NCBI GenBank assembly: GCA_030704615.1
Contig: CM060734.1
Coordinates: forward strand, 51,044,042-51,104,041
Length of the DNA stretch: 60,000 nt
DNA from: Takakia lepidozioides
Lineage: Eukaryota > Streptophyta > Takakiopsida > Takakiales > Takakiaceae
Reading direction: 5' to 3'
Shown: positions 35,011 to 46,357 of the stretch, piece by piece
Position numbering within the stretch: position 1 is the stretch's first letter
How the letters are laid out: each line of letters opens with the position of its first letter
The notes under the pieces: generated by a model
Told to the model about the DNA's origin: nothing
The model's input: only the letters and a program-made list of their open reading frames with translations
Database searches by the model: none
Program-made: the position numbers and the translations under genes

Positions 35011-35643
35011 AGTCCTCTTGCCCTGCGCACCCCCATAACCGCCCCCACCCCCACTACCACCACCTTCTTCTCGCTATCATCTATTAGTGATCATTTCTTT
35101 AGCAGGATTATTTACCAATCAATCACATTATGCAGGTGCGATTTCATCTCCGCAGTTCAACTCCTAGCCTTGTTCTGACAAGCCTATTCTGATTTTGCTG
35201 GCTTATGGGCCTTTTGGTACTCTCCCTGTGTCTCTCCTCGATAGTCTTGTAATTTCTTCAATACATCCTATCAATGTCGTGTTTGTATGATTGACAGAAG
35301 GTGGAGTAAAAACTCCAACTTGCAAATGCACTTGCACTGTGAAACGCCAAGGAAGATACAGCTTGTTCCATGTGAGTTGATCTCTGAAGTGGGAGGGGTT
35401 TTAACCTGGCAGCAATTCCATGTAGTGCTTAGGCTAATACTAATGTGCATCTTTCTGTTTGATTCTCCCTATTTTGTCCTAATACATGGTCACAATGGAT
35501 GGTCCATAAGTAAAGCCACCTGTAAAACATGCATCTTTACAAGAAAAGAGCGGCCAACAACCGCCGAGTACCGCAAGAGCTGTGAGGTTCCCAATGTTAC
35601 CTTATCATCAGAAAAGTAACTCAGTAAACATTTCCAGCTCAAG

Positions 35644-35857
35644 TGTTGGGCACTGCACCCAAATGGAAGGAATACTGTTTGGGCCTACAGTGTGGGCCTT
35701 GAGGTTGCCTTCTGCCATCTGCGCACTAGGATTTCTTATTGGTGTCTTTCTTACTGTAAAGCACTTCGGTCTCGATCTCTCGCCGGAGTTGCACGGTAAA
35801 AGTGATGAAATAAATGCTACCAATTTAGGGGGCTATCAATTGGCAGCCATCAGATAA
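35644..35857 (+). CDS. Exon-like segment with one membrane helix
   Basis: The plus strand encodes VWALRLPSAICALGFLIGVF and then LTVKHFGLDLSPELHG, followed by a hydrophilic stretch and a stop. This is the profile of a type II (Golgi-type) membrane anchor. It may belong with the open segment at 36981-37158. A tRNA-like A box (GCTCAGTGGTTAGGGC) at 36010-36025 in the gap could be a SINE relic. Confidence 0.25.
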
Positions 35858-36980
35858 AAACGTAAATTGAGTATAGAGACTCTAAGTTCTCTGTTGAAAT
35901 ATTGTGTACGTGAGTTTCTTATCTGGAAGCAGCTTTCACTCTGAACCTTAAGGTAAGGAAAAGGATTTATAAAACTTGAATCCGACCAACAATTAAACTG
36001 CAAATAAATTGCTCAGTGGTTAGGGCAGCGTGAGCGTGGGCGGTCACAGTGGAGGGGTGCAATGGGGAGATTGCCTTGCCCAATTGGCTACCCAGTAGCT
36101 CAATAGGCCAACCGGAATGCACTGATGAGTTATGTCATCACATTCAAATGCCCAAGGTCTCAAACTTACTGCTATTCCTGCAGACCTTGTGTTCACTTTG
36201 CCCAACGAAAAGGCATCTGCCTTCATAGATCTTGGCAAGGAGGTTGAGTTTGAAAATTGCAGGTCTTTCAAATGTCACATTCATGATTTCATGTGATGAA
36301 TTTTGATATGAAAAAAGAATGTCAAGATGAGATGCCTTTGTCATGCTTTGCTCTGAGGTTGGGAAGAGATGGCTTGCCAATCCCCATGTAAGCAGTGGAA
36401 GTAGGTCCTGGAATGAGCCTAAATATGGCTGGCAATGATGGTGACAAAGTAGTGAAGCTATGACCTTGAGGAAAATTTGGGTGGGTGAATATTCTCATCG
36501 AACTTTTGTCCAATTATGTTGTTTGCAGCAAAAGCGCATGGCAACATCCCGAGACGAAGCCCAGGGCGGAGTTTTTATTACCCTCTAGCCTCAGGGTTTC
36601 CAGTTTAAGTAACAAGGCAGGATTTGAGGAGTGCATGGGATCAACCAACTACTCCAGGGTGTGGTGCTCTTTTTTCTGGAAGTTGAAGAAGGTCATTGAT
36701 GTGCCAAAGAGGACAACTGAACAGCTTCTCAAAGAAAGCAACTTCATAGAGCCTTGTTTCAGTATATGAATCCCTCTTTGTGGTGTTGTAATGAGGTGCA
36801 GATTTACTTGACACAAGTTTCAGTGTGGCTGCTTGAAGCTTTTAGTCGATCTATCATGACGTAGCGAGCACAACATCATAGCTGGTTTCTACTTTACAGA
36901 AGAGCTCATAATGATAATATCACCAAGCTCATTTATCCATTGCACAAACTTGTCATCACAAGTTTACTTACACTTGTGCA

Positions 36981-37158
36981 GATCAAGATTCAGATGCTTC
37001 TGGAGGTGATCTAAATGCCTCCAAACTGAGGGATGTGAAGATTCCTAGCTTGGAATCCCGTGGTGAGCTGTTTCAATCTGGTCAAACTGTCAAACTTGGC
37101 TGCACTGTCATGGGAACTTTCAAGGTTGCAGCGCCGTCTGCTGTTCAAGAAGGGGACT
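36981..37158 (+). CDS. Exon-like segment of an unknown gene
   Basis: After a pyrimidine-rich acceptor (CTTGTGCAG) the plus strand is open for about 58 codons: QDSDASGGDLNASKLRDVKI, then PSLESRGELFQSGQTVKLGC and TVMGTF, ending in TGA. The sR..F...tV..GC pattern is faintly like DUF616/MUCI70-type glycosyltransferase-related proteins, but too little is present to name it. Confidence 0.2.
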
Positions 37159-37836
37159 GAACAAATGAAGAAATCCATTGCAATATGTGAGGGATCAAGT
37201 TGCCGTACTCCTCATTTACATGTACATGTACACAGGAGGACCATAACCCTAACTGGGTGGGACACATTTGCGCCATCATCTCCTCGGTTAAATGCCGTCG
37301 GAACGTACTTATGCCATCTGTTTGTTTCTAAATGCAAGGAAACCTTGTGGCAGGGCAATGAACTTGGCATGCTTTGCATGAGAGAGGGCAGGAGATAGTC
37401 AGTGGCCAGTCAAGCTGCAGACTAGCATCAGATTGCTTGAAAATCTGTTAGTTGATGGAAGACTATCGCGGTCTACACAAAATGACTAACTACCTTGAAC
37501 AGCAATAAATAAACTACCCAGTTTGCCTGGAAAGAATATAATCGAATTCCCCAAGGGCACGGATGATCTCTACAACAATTCAGTGTATCCAAGGCGGCCA
37601 CCATCTATCTCGTTCTACATTGGTGTGGAGGTAGTAACTAGACACATGTGCAATGGTCACTGAATTGGAGACAAAAACATGCATGCAACACAGTATCCTC
37701 GGTGAGTGCAAGAATTTTTAGGGAGGAAGACGAGGGAAAAACAGGAGAGCTTGAAATCCACGTAGAAGTACAAGCTGTCAAATGATACCTTTTCGTAAGA
37801 TCTATGTATTAGTATTTTCCCAGTCTGTCACACAGC
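37159..37836. other. Intergenic before tRNA-Met
   Basis: No gene or repeat recognised. Confidence 0.4.
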
Positions 37837-37920
37837 GGGGTGGTGGCGCAGTTGGCTAGCGCGTAGGTCTCATAGCTTCGAGAAATCCTGAGGTCGAGAG
37901 TTCGAGCCTCTCTCACCCCA
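37837..37920 (+). tRNA. trnM: tRNA-Met(CAT), elongator, with intron
   Basis: A complete cloverleaf: acceptor stem GGGGTGG pairs with the 3' side before CACCCCA. The D arm contains the A box TGGCGCAGTTGGCTAGCGC. The anticodon CAT lies in TCTCATA and is followed by an intron of about 10-11 nt (GCTTCGAGAA). The T arm carries the B box GAGAGTTCGAGCCTCTC. The intron just 3' of the anticodon loop is characteristic of plant nuclear elongator tRNA-Met genes. CCA is not encoded beyond the final CCCCA. A T-rich run follows at once (TTTTTTTG from 37921), which should act as the pol III terminator. Confidence 0.96.
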
Positions 37921-38299
37921 TTTTTTTGTTTCTGCCCTTTTCGGTTGGTTCTAGAGGGCTTGTGCATGCCAAGAAAAAGAATCCTACCCAACTTTTTTCT
38001 CCTAAAACTATAGACGATCAGTACATGTGCCCAACCACACAATCAGTACAACTATACACTGCAACCAACATGGCATCTCCCAAAATCTTAGACCAAAATG
38101 CCAAAAATATGGGGGGATGCTTTGTATGTGAAATCTGGGGGGTAAAAAAAATTGTTTTGGCTTCTTTCCCAAGTACACCATGAGGTGACATTTGTTTTCC
38201 AATTCCTCTGGTAAATAAGTGCACAGTAGCATTTCATGGTGCCTTGTCCAAAATTTTTGGCATTATGATAAATTTTCAGCCCTAGATGTTATCTTGAAG

Positions 38300-38814
38300 A
38301 TTGTCCATTTGGTTGCCACGTAGGCAGGTCAATTGTCGCGTACCTCACTTCGGTAAGCTCCCCTCAAGTCATAGTTACTCGCTTTGATGCGCACCTCACT
38401 CCCAAACTGACCGCCGGGCCAACTCGGAGCTTCGGCTGCTCACCGGGACATAACGGTCCCCCTTTGCTCCTCCACAAGACCCTCGCTCACTTTGGGCCTA
38501 GTGGAAATTCCCTTTGGTTGTTGACCTTGGTCGCTTTCCGGCTCACACACTTACTCACTAGTTTTTGGTCACCAACGGGTTTGCACCGTTCTTGGGGTTA
38601 CTACTCCCTATATATACTTTTGTGACTGTCCGTGGGGGTTTCACAAACAACCCAGTCATTTTATGGCGAACCACCACGAAGACCCTCGATTCCCGGTGAT
38701 GAGTTGCGGTGAGTCTTGGCCCACCCACCACGGCCCCATTGGACCGTAATGAGTCCCAAGACTCCCCACGACTCCCACTACAAGGTCTCCGCCCCATGGT
38801 GAGTCCTACGCCAC
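38300..38814 (+). repeat. Possible LTR-like sequence left of the large element
   Basis: GC-richer, non-coding sequence with a TATA-like CTATATATACTTTT near 38610. It stops abruptly at the border of the large element (38815). Because a Ty3/gypsy pol fragment lies just beyond the right border, this could be the LTR of the same gypsy element, split by the insertion. No LTR partner, TG/CA ends or primer site was confirmed. 37921-38300 shows nothing. Confidence 0.25.
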
Positions 38815-38838
38815 CAGGGATGCCTCGGCGTGAGCCTA

Positions 38839-38868
38839 GTGGCGTGAGCGCAGCAGCGCTCACGCCAC
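38839..38868. repeat. Terminal hairpin, left end
   Basis: Perfect 13-bp arms, GTGGCGTGAGCGC and its complement, around a 4-nt AGCA loop. It lies 24 bp inside the element end and matches the hairpin at 53554-53577 in position and sequence type. The adjoining GCCACGTCA and GCCATGTCA are inverted copies of the subterminal TGACGTGGC motif. Confidence 0.85.
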
Positions 38869-38989
38869 GTCATCGAGCTTAAACGCCATGTCAACGCGCG
38901 CCAAGTAAGAAGCAGAGTGTATTTCCGCGGAAGAGCACCCTCAACCGCGGAAACAAGTTGGACGAAATAATAAAAGGACATGGTCATTC

Positions 38990-39240
38990 CTACCTGAAAG
39001 CAACAGATGAATGCAGGATGGATGAATGTAGAGTGGATGCGAAATAGATGGATGTGTGGGAACAATGCAAGCAGATGGATGAATGTGGGATGGATGAGAG
39101 TACAATGAATGAATGTACAATGGATGTTGAATAATGAAAAACATTCTTGAATGGAGGATGCATGAATACACAATAGATGAATGCACAATGGATATGACAT
39201 GAGTGTGAGGGGTTTGTGGGATGGATTCATGAAGATTGAC
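38990..39240 (+). repeat. ATGGATGAATG minisatellite, left
   Basis: Imperfect repeats of GGATGAATG / GGATGGATG words in plus orientation. The mirror-image tract (CATTCATCCAT) is at 53040-53410. Similar tracts also flank the small element at 56885-58510. Frames through it (for example runs of H, I, P and S) are composition artefacts. Confidence 0.8.
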
Positions 39241-39357
39241 ATTTGAATCTGAGTGGATTGTTTGTTTCATTTTCTTTTCTGCCGGAACAACTGCAATGAG
39301 GCAAGGGAATTCAATCATTTCCGAAGAGGATATAAACATAACATAAAAATGCGAAGT

Positions 39358-41567
39358 TCAGTCTGACTCAGAGTCAGTACAATGTATCCCCGCGTCCTCT
39401 GCATCCAAGTCCAAGAATTTAAGAACTCCGGATCTACGATGGCTACACCTGCGATCGGCCAATAAGAAGTCAGGGGATAGAGCCTCGGCCATTTGAAGTG
39501 CCATTGCTTCGGCATACACATGAAGCACAAAAGTGGGAACGGGACTGTCGAAAACAGTCTCGCCACAAATGGGGGTTTCTCCTGAACATCCATCGCTGCA
39601 GTTCTTGCAAGTCACAGCATGATAAAAGTTATTACTGCAAATTTGATGTCTGCAAAATTGAACAAGCACCCAAACTGGAATGACAATTCCATGGCAGACT
39701 TACTCACATGAAAAGTCGTTGTCGATCTGCTTATCCTCGGTATCCTCATCATTTCTGATTTGAATTTGTTCAGTCTGTGTGCCAGACGTAGAGCCAGACA
39801 CAAGAGGGAGGATGACACTTTTGAATAGTTCGGTGTCGCCCTCCATGCCAAAAAGGCTTCTCCCGCTAACCTTGCAAGCACGATAAGTCGCACCTGCCAA
39901 GACATAAAGCCTCAAGAAAGTTGAAGAGGATGCAAAATCGGATGCAAACTAGAAGACCTAAAAAATGGGAACAGTATTGAACCAACGAACCTATGGATAG
40001 TGTGAGGTCGACCACCCTTGCAGAATGGTGGCTGCATGACTCCAAGAGCGTCTGCATGAACGCCGGGGTTCTCTCCCTTGCACCTCTCCACGGAAACCCA
40101 TCTGGTCTTTTGGCTGTCTGACTGGAGTGCATGAAATTGTAGAGCATGTCATCCACATGCGGTTCGTAGGGGGGGGTTGATGAAACACCCCTGGTTGGAA
40201 ATTTCAAAGCTGCGAACGGAGGATGGTGTTTTGGAGGTGCAAATCCTCCTCAGGTAGATTGCCTCAAACATCCTTGTCTAGCAAAGATGCAAGGTAGGGG
40301 TGAGACATGGAAATATTGGAGGAAGTCTGGCGCAGGAAGGAACAAAACATGGACTGCAAATAAAAACTACAATGGAATGTATTTGTGATGATCGGTGCCG
40401 ATCATCATAGATGGTGGTAGAGCAAGCCAGGAGAAATAACAAGAAGACATTGGGAAACAGTACGGAGGAGGGCGGTGCCATGCCAGCTGTCCAGGGCAAC
40501 CACCTTTCAAAAGGTAGAGGATGTTCACACAATTCCATGTCCTCAGAATTTCAAACCCAGACGACTTCAGGTATGATGCCAGTCCCCTACGACTATCCTT
40601 GTCACATGACTGGAAGAGCAAAAGCGTTCCTGCATCTGAAAGGAAATTATTGCAAAACCCGAATACCCAACTCCAATAATTCTCATCGAATCTATTCCAA
40701 GATAGAGTCTTTCCCTTTGGATGAACGTCGGGGACAGGCTGGCCGTCTGGGATGTCAAGGATGACCATGTCAGCGGCAAAGGTTTTTTGAAGACATCATA
40801 CGAATGAGGGACCAGTGCTCACTTGCAGCATACAGGTCCAATTTAAATACAACGGAAAATGAGGGTCCCAACAGAAACCAACATCTACATTGGCATTGAC
40901 AATTTCAAGTGTCCTATGTGAAGAGAAAGATTCTTACCAGATTAAGAAAAGAAATCATGTTATCCCAAGTCGGTGATGGCACCCCCGAGTAACCTTTTCT
41001 CCCAGTCTCCATCATCGCCAGCCATCCCTCATTGACAATTTTGATTTGCCCTGCCAAGTCCGCATGGGAAGGGTGTGGCTTGGCATCGATAATGCATTCA
41101 ATAGTGCGGGTGTACCTCCCAGCTGTCTCATCTTTCTCTTTGTCCTTCTCCTTGTCCTTCTCTTTCCCCTTCTCCTTCCCCTTCTCCTTCTTCTTCTCCT
41201 TTTCCTTGGACTTCTCTTTCTCTTTTGTCTTCCCAGGTGACTTGGCTACGCCCTCCGAAGCCTTTGGATCCTTGTCTTTCACCTTGCAACCCCCATTCCT
41301 GCCTTTCTGTGGAGTTGCCTGCGCGTCTGGCTCCTTGGCGACCAATGAAGCTATGTTCCTCTAGTACTCTTCGTCGTTCAAAGGTGTCAGCGTCTCTGCA
41401 TGGTTGTTTAAATACTTCATTTGCTGCTCTTGAAATGTCGTGTGCTCTGGAGGGCAATCAAGGTACCATCCACAGTCCCTAAAGTGGGCAGGACTCCAGT
41501 CCCTCAAGATATCAGCTATGTACATGGTGGGATCGTTGGCAGGGTCAAACCACATGTCCAGGTAATT
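39358..41567 (-). pseudogene. Partial N4/N6-type methyltransferase, left copy
   Basis: Minus-strand exons of the same gene as at 50728-52900. They are: 41555-41361 (MWFDPANDPTMY ... HFRDCGWYLDCPPEH), then an in-frame stop (DEEY-stop-RNIAS), a long KEKEKGKEKDK linker (about 41250-41130), GRYTRTIECIIDAKPHPSHA and SPTWDNMISFLNLVR (about 40935); 40790-40490 (DMVILDIPDGQPVPDV, YWSWVFGFCNNFLSDAGTLL, YLKSSGFEILRTWNCVN); 40190-40010 (FINPPYEPHVDD ... LLESCSHHSARVVDLTLSIG); about 39900-39710 (ATYRACKVSGRSLFGMEGD); 39540-39358 (VYAEAMALQMAEALSPDF ... CTDSESD). The layout (motif IV-like part first, motif I-like part last) is that of beta-class amino-methyltransferases. The N-terminal ParB half is missing. 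Confidence 0.75.
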
Positions 41568-43064
41568 GTTAGAGGGCCGTCTGGGACTTAGACACTTTTA
41601 TGGGCTCTGTGGGGTACCCTTAATTTTTGCGCAGACTTACGGATGGTAGACTTAAACCAACAGAGGCCTTAGGGGTGACAGGCACAGGCTTTAGGGGTGG
41701 TAGACAGGCTTACACACTCAGTTCGTACACAACCTATCATAGTCTATCACAGCCATACACAGCCTTATACAGTCTGTCACAGTCAATCACAGCCCATCAC
41801 AGCTCGACACAGCTTCGCACAACCCGTCACAGCGTACGTAGGGAACGGTTATCATTGGCAGGGAACGACTATGTGGGAACAAAATTTGCGGAGGGAACGT
41901 GCTTACTTCTTGAGATGACAGTTAGTTAGTTAGGCGGTTAGAACAGCTTGCGGGTAGATTAGGCAAAGTAACAACTTGGAGAGGGCACTTCCCGTAGAGC
42001 ACTTTCGGATCATCAGCAGAAGAGATCAGGTGGAGAGCACGAACTGGAACAGGGATGGAGGGTACAGTGATGGAGGGGGCGCGATCTGCGGATGTTTGAT
42101 GAATGCAAGCTGTAGACTTAGACTGTAGAGCAGATTAGGGACACCATGGCTTCGGCCTGATACATGACAAATCTTAATCTGACACCTATTCGATACAATC
42201 ACACCGTGTAGAGAGACTTGAGTGAAGCTGTGGAATGATTGGATAAGTGAATGGAACCTGAAAGATTACTGAAGCAATCTGATGTTTAAGTATACATAAC
42301 AAGCAACGACGCAATGGCATGAGCGTTGCACGTGAGCGCGCGAGCGTACGCTCACGCAGGAGTGACGTGGCGTGAGCCTGCACACACGCTGACGTGGCGT
42401 GAGCGTCATGTCAGCATGCTGATGTGGCGGTAAATGATGACGTGGCACTGTCCGTCAACTGCCATGTCAGCATTAACATGCGTCGCCTATAACCGTGGAT
42501 GGTCCTATGACCGTGGAATTAATGCAGGGAATCTTGCCTAAATAGAATCAAGACGAGCGTTGAGGCCTACAATTGCAGCATCCAACATTGTGCAATTACA
42601 GATGCTTGTTTCACTTTTACAATTACGAGGACGACAAAATATCCTCACAAAGTGTGCGCCATAAAGGCTGCCACGAGAAGACTTCCTCCCTCCTCAAATA
42701 ACAATGAGAGTTATGATCATCTTCAAAAGATGATTGTAGTGCATAGCGACAGCAAGACATGTAGACTTCGAACGGTGCAATGACAAATGTGCACTACCTA
42801 AAAGTTGTCACTCAGAGCTCACTCCGTATAGTTGGAGGCCATATCATTGCACAGCCGATGAATTGATGTGAATTACACATTTCAAATCATGGTCATCCAC
42901 ATACCACATTACATAGTTCATGCTACCCATGTGTTGTATCCCGCTGCAAAAGAGTATCGACCTCGTTGAAACTCATAGTGGCCTGGTGAATGAAGTTGTC
43001 ACGTTTGGGATCGCAAACCATCCTCCTCAAAAATATGAAATACAAATGTTTGCAGGGTATGAAT
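41568..43064. other. Non-coding interior with short repeats and terminus-like motifs
   Basis: 41735-41835 holds about nine CACAGYC-type units spaced about 10 bp. 42300-42525 has GTGACGTGGCGTGAGCC, CTGACGTGGCGTGAGCG, TGATGTGGCGG and TGACGTGGCACTG, then two CCGTGG words. These are the same subterminal elements, in the same order, as found at the ends of the large transposon. The word AGGGAACGACTATGTG occurs here (about 41861) and again at about 46984 in the same orientation. No gene seen. Confidence 0.55.
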
Positions 43065-46000
43065 TTACCTCTCTTGCCCAAAACTGGTTGATAGCATATT
43101 CACAAAATCAGGACATGTGCAAGGGGAAATTGGAAACCGTGATGTCGTAGGTCCTGTCATGAACAGCAGATGTGGAAGTGATGATTGTGAATACCCGACC
43201 ATATCCTGGATCGGGTACTTCCGTGGTGCTTCCAACACGAGCTTGGAGCATTCTTGCGGACTCCACTTTGCCAAAGTGTTCAGCGGTCGGAGGGAAACGC
43301 CGAACGAGCTTTCCATCTCGTTTGGTTGGCCACAAGTCAGGATTTGCTGGGGGGACCCGGGAGGACGCAGAAGAAGTAGTAGCACATGCATGGAGTTGGG
43401 GTTGTCTCGCAAGGGAAAAAACCTCCTCCAGCATTTCAATCTCCTGAAAGTTGAGATGTGTTCCCACCTTCACGGGCCAAACGGTTGGAGGAGATGGCTT
43501 CATCACCACGGAAGGACGCACAGTTCCATGCACACATCTGACACAATCATCTGCGCAGAACCAGAACTTGTGGTTCTTGGCTTCTGGTTGACCGTATGGA
43601 CGCATCAAGCCCGTGAAAGTCGGAGCAGGAGTTCGGGCACCACCTCTGGATATAGATGAAGTGCACTTCTCAAAATTAGTTGCCCTGATCGCTGTACATT
43701 TCACACGAGACCCGACACTTGTGCGTTCTACGTGCCAAACGTGGTCGGGGCATGCGGACTCAAGCACATCAAGGGGGTTGTTTCTCTCCTGCACCATTTC
43801 AGTGGCACGGTTTGATGATGCTGGAGCTTGCCGTCGTGTTGGAGGTTCCTCCACAATGGAGGTTCCGGACATGGAGCTGTCATGCAGGGGAACACGAGGC
43901 TTCGAGAAGTTATCACGGTCTGCCCTGTGAATCGGAATCCGAACCAGGTGGAGTGTTCAATTTCCTCTTACAGGAGCCGAATCTCTCCTCCCCTTCAAGA
44001 TGTGGAACTCTAGAAACAAGTGGTGTTCCTTGGGCATATTTGCTCACCGCCCGTGCTATCTTGATTGGATCCCCAGATCTGTTTGCAGCACGCAACATCA
44101 ACTCCCATTTGTCCGGACCCTTGCCACCAACCCCACTCTCGTAAGAAATCACGGTATCGGGTTTGTTGTTGCAAGGCACGTATCAAATCATCTGTTGTTG
44201 CCACATACAAATCCCGACCTCGTTTCCCAGACTACTGCAACCATGCATTGTGCACAGTTTCTGCCAAATTGCAAGATGGCATGTCCGCCATTTCCTCAAT
44301 GGACATGTTTTGCAAAGAGGATAACCACACTTCAGAACAGTGCACAGGAAACAACATAAAGAAAGCAATGAGTCAAAAATATGGAAAGCAAATGTATGAA
44401 TAAAGCATGAAATAGAAGCCTCGTACCATTGTCATGGCTGCTCCCCACTGTCTATACCGGAAGTGCCAAAACGCCAGCCAATCTTCCAATGCTCTCATAC
44501 TCTCAAGTGATGCAGCTCCAGAAGAGAACCACCAGGCACGAATTGTCTGGAACAAAGTGTCCGCCTCCTTCATTGTTCTAGCATCTTTGTACTCTTTGCA
44601 CAATTTACGGTGCTGAGTCTGCATCTCTGGTTTGATGTCCGACTTTGTATGTTTTTCCAGAGATTGTGTCCAATGGAATAGACATGTACGCTCTCTTCCT
44701 GGCATAGGCACTTTGGGTCGCCCGATCCGAAGACAATACGAACAGCATTGAAATTGCTTGAGCACTATCCCTGGCAGCCCATGGCAGCCCATGACACGTA
44801 TCAGGAATTCCACATGAGCTCTGGGATTCCGTATCCTCGGATTGCATGTCACAAACTGCAATTGTCATAACTCGTTGGTACACTGGATCGTAGACATGAC
44901 AAGCCATTGTCGTCCAATCCTTGTTTCACATGATCAAACATAAGAAAACAGTTCTGCAAGTCTCCAGTCTTCTGCATCCGCTTCACGAGGCTAACCCCAC
45001 TGCCCTCAACAGTCGAATTTTGAAAAGAAAAACTTTGATGGCACCTTGACCTGGGAATACATTGTCCTGGATGTAATTGCTCACTCGTTTCAATTCCAAA
45101 AATATTGATCCCAGAGCCCATTCTCTCTGATGCCGAATGTTAGGTGAACTTAAAGTGGAGAAAATGATCCATCCAATGCTGCACCGTCAAGTTTAGTCCC
45201 CACAGAATCTCCTTCACTCAAAATATGGCTTTCCAAGAAGGACTTGCTTGCCAAGAGCAATTGCAGATGTTGTTGCGGATGGGTTTCTCCCGAACTCTGT
45301 TTGATCAACCTCGATACTGTCTCAACACTCTCCCTGTAATCCCCCTTCGAGACAGGATGGTTATGGAATCCAAAATGCACACAAGCTCTCGTCATTGTAT
45401 TCAAACGGTGGACAACATAGTACATTCTTGCTCCGCAGAGCGCCAACAGGATGGCACAAGTTTGCAGAATTTGCAGACGAAAGTGTTTGCCGGTGGAGGG
45501 GCAGTCCCAGGCTGAAATGGATTTTCCGCCAGACCCTCCCATTCGCTTTGATTATGAACCCCAGACTGAAGAAAGTGTCTGCAATTCAAATTATCACACC
45601 TAAGGTGTCCATTGCAAACTGTCCTCCTGAAAACAAGCTTGTCATCATTCTGAATATTGGATGTTTTTGTTCTGCACCACGGGTGCCCGTCGTGTTTCTT
45701 GTCCATTCCATGCATCATGATTGTTACACCTCCAACTCGCGGAGGAGGAGGGCAGCTCGAATAGGATATCGCCATCAAAAGTCTCCGGCAAGAACTTCAC
45801 AGGCACCTGCTTCAAAGATTCCCAATCAATTCCCCGCAACTCACTTTTGAATCCAGCCATTCCTCCCATCGCCGCAATTTTGGAATGACACTACAAATCT
45901 CTTCTTCATCAGCTTCTGCAACCACAGTAGGAAGGACTGGATTTGGAATTTCACTTATGTCATCATCGGAAGAATCCGAAAGCTCAACGATTGGAGTGGA

Positions 46001-46357
46001 GGAAGTCTGTTCTTTTTTCACCACCACCTCCCTCTTGTCTTCAACGACCGAAGCAGCAGTCCCGGGCGTCACATATGACCCAAGGGACTTTCGCCGAGGC
46101 TCTCCAAGTACTCTGTATCGACCAGGACGCACTCTCCACTGGCTGATATGAGCCGTCTCATCACGGTTTTGGAAAGAATATTTCACCAACTTCCCTTTAA
46201 GATCGTACACCTCTTTCTCCAAAAAGATGGAGCCATTCTGCAGCTGAAAACGGGTAGCCAAGACATGTTCCAGAACAATTGCAAATCCATTGTCAAGGAC
46301 TTCCTGGGAGAACGGCACTTTGTCGTCAGAGAAGAACTCCGCTTCAGAGGAAGCCAT
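43065..46357 (-). pseudogene. MULE-like transposase with GCM/WRKY-like zinc domain
   Basis: Minus-strand order: 46357-45860 starts MASSEAEFFSDDKVPFSQEV, with an acidic serine-rich part (VELSDSSDDDISEIPNP) and ends RRWEEW. After a frame change comes FKSELRGIDWESLKQVPVKF, then MHGMDKKHDGHPWCRTKTSN, NGHLRCDNLNCRHF, VCKFCKLVPSC and ACVHFGFHNHPVSKGDYRES: the Cys/His set of a GCM/WRKY-type zinc domain, common at the N-terminus of MULE-type transposases. The core follows with DWTTMACHVYDPVYQRVMTI, AVCDMQSED, FHWTQSLEKHTKSDIKPEMQ and LAFWHFRYRQWGAAM. Near 43500 come ADDCVRCVHGTVRP and WPVKVGTHLNFQEIEMLEEV. A role in mobilising the surrounding element is inferred. Several frameshifts (about 45860, 44860) disable it. 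The exact superfamily is uncertain. Confidence 0.6.

Larger units (their letters stand above)
38815..41567. repeat. Left inverted arm
   Basis: Inverted counterpart of 50805-53612, about 2.75 kb. It includes the terminal 22-bp repeat, a hairpin at 38839-38868, the ATGGATGAATG tract (38990-39240) and the methyltransferase exons. Similarity ends inside a coding exon at about 41567 (rightmost shared sequence GACATGTGG), so this arm holds only the 3' part of the gene. Confidence 0.8.

Noticed and set aside
36005-36045. tRNA gene
   Set aside because: A good A box (GCTCAGTGGTTAGGGC) but no matching acceptor stem, anticodon arm or B box; at most a SINE relic.
35644-37158. DUF616/MUCI70-type gene
   Set aside because: One membrane-anchor-like exon and one short faintly similar segment are not enough; kept as unnamed exon-like features.
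41032-41364. Ser/Phe/Leu-rich plus-strand frame
   Set aside because: Shadow of the lysine/glutamate-rich linker of the methyltransferase on the minus strand.
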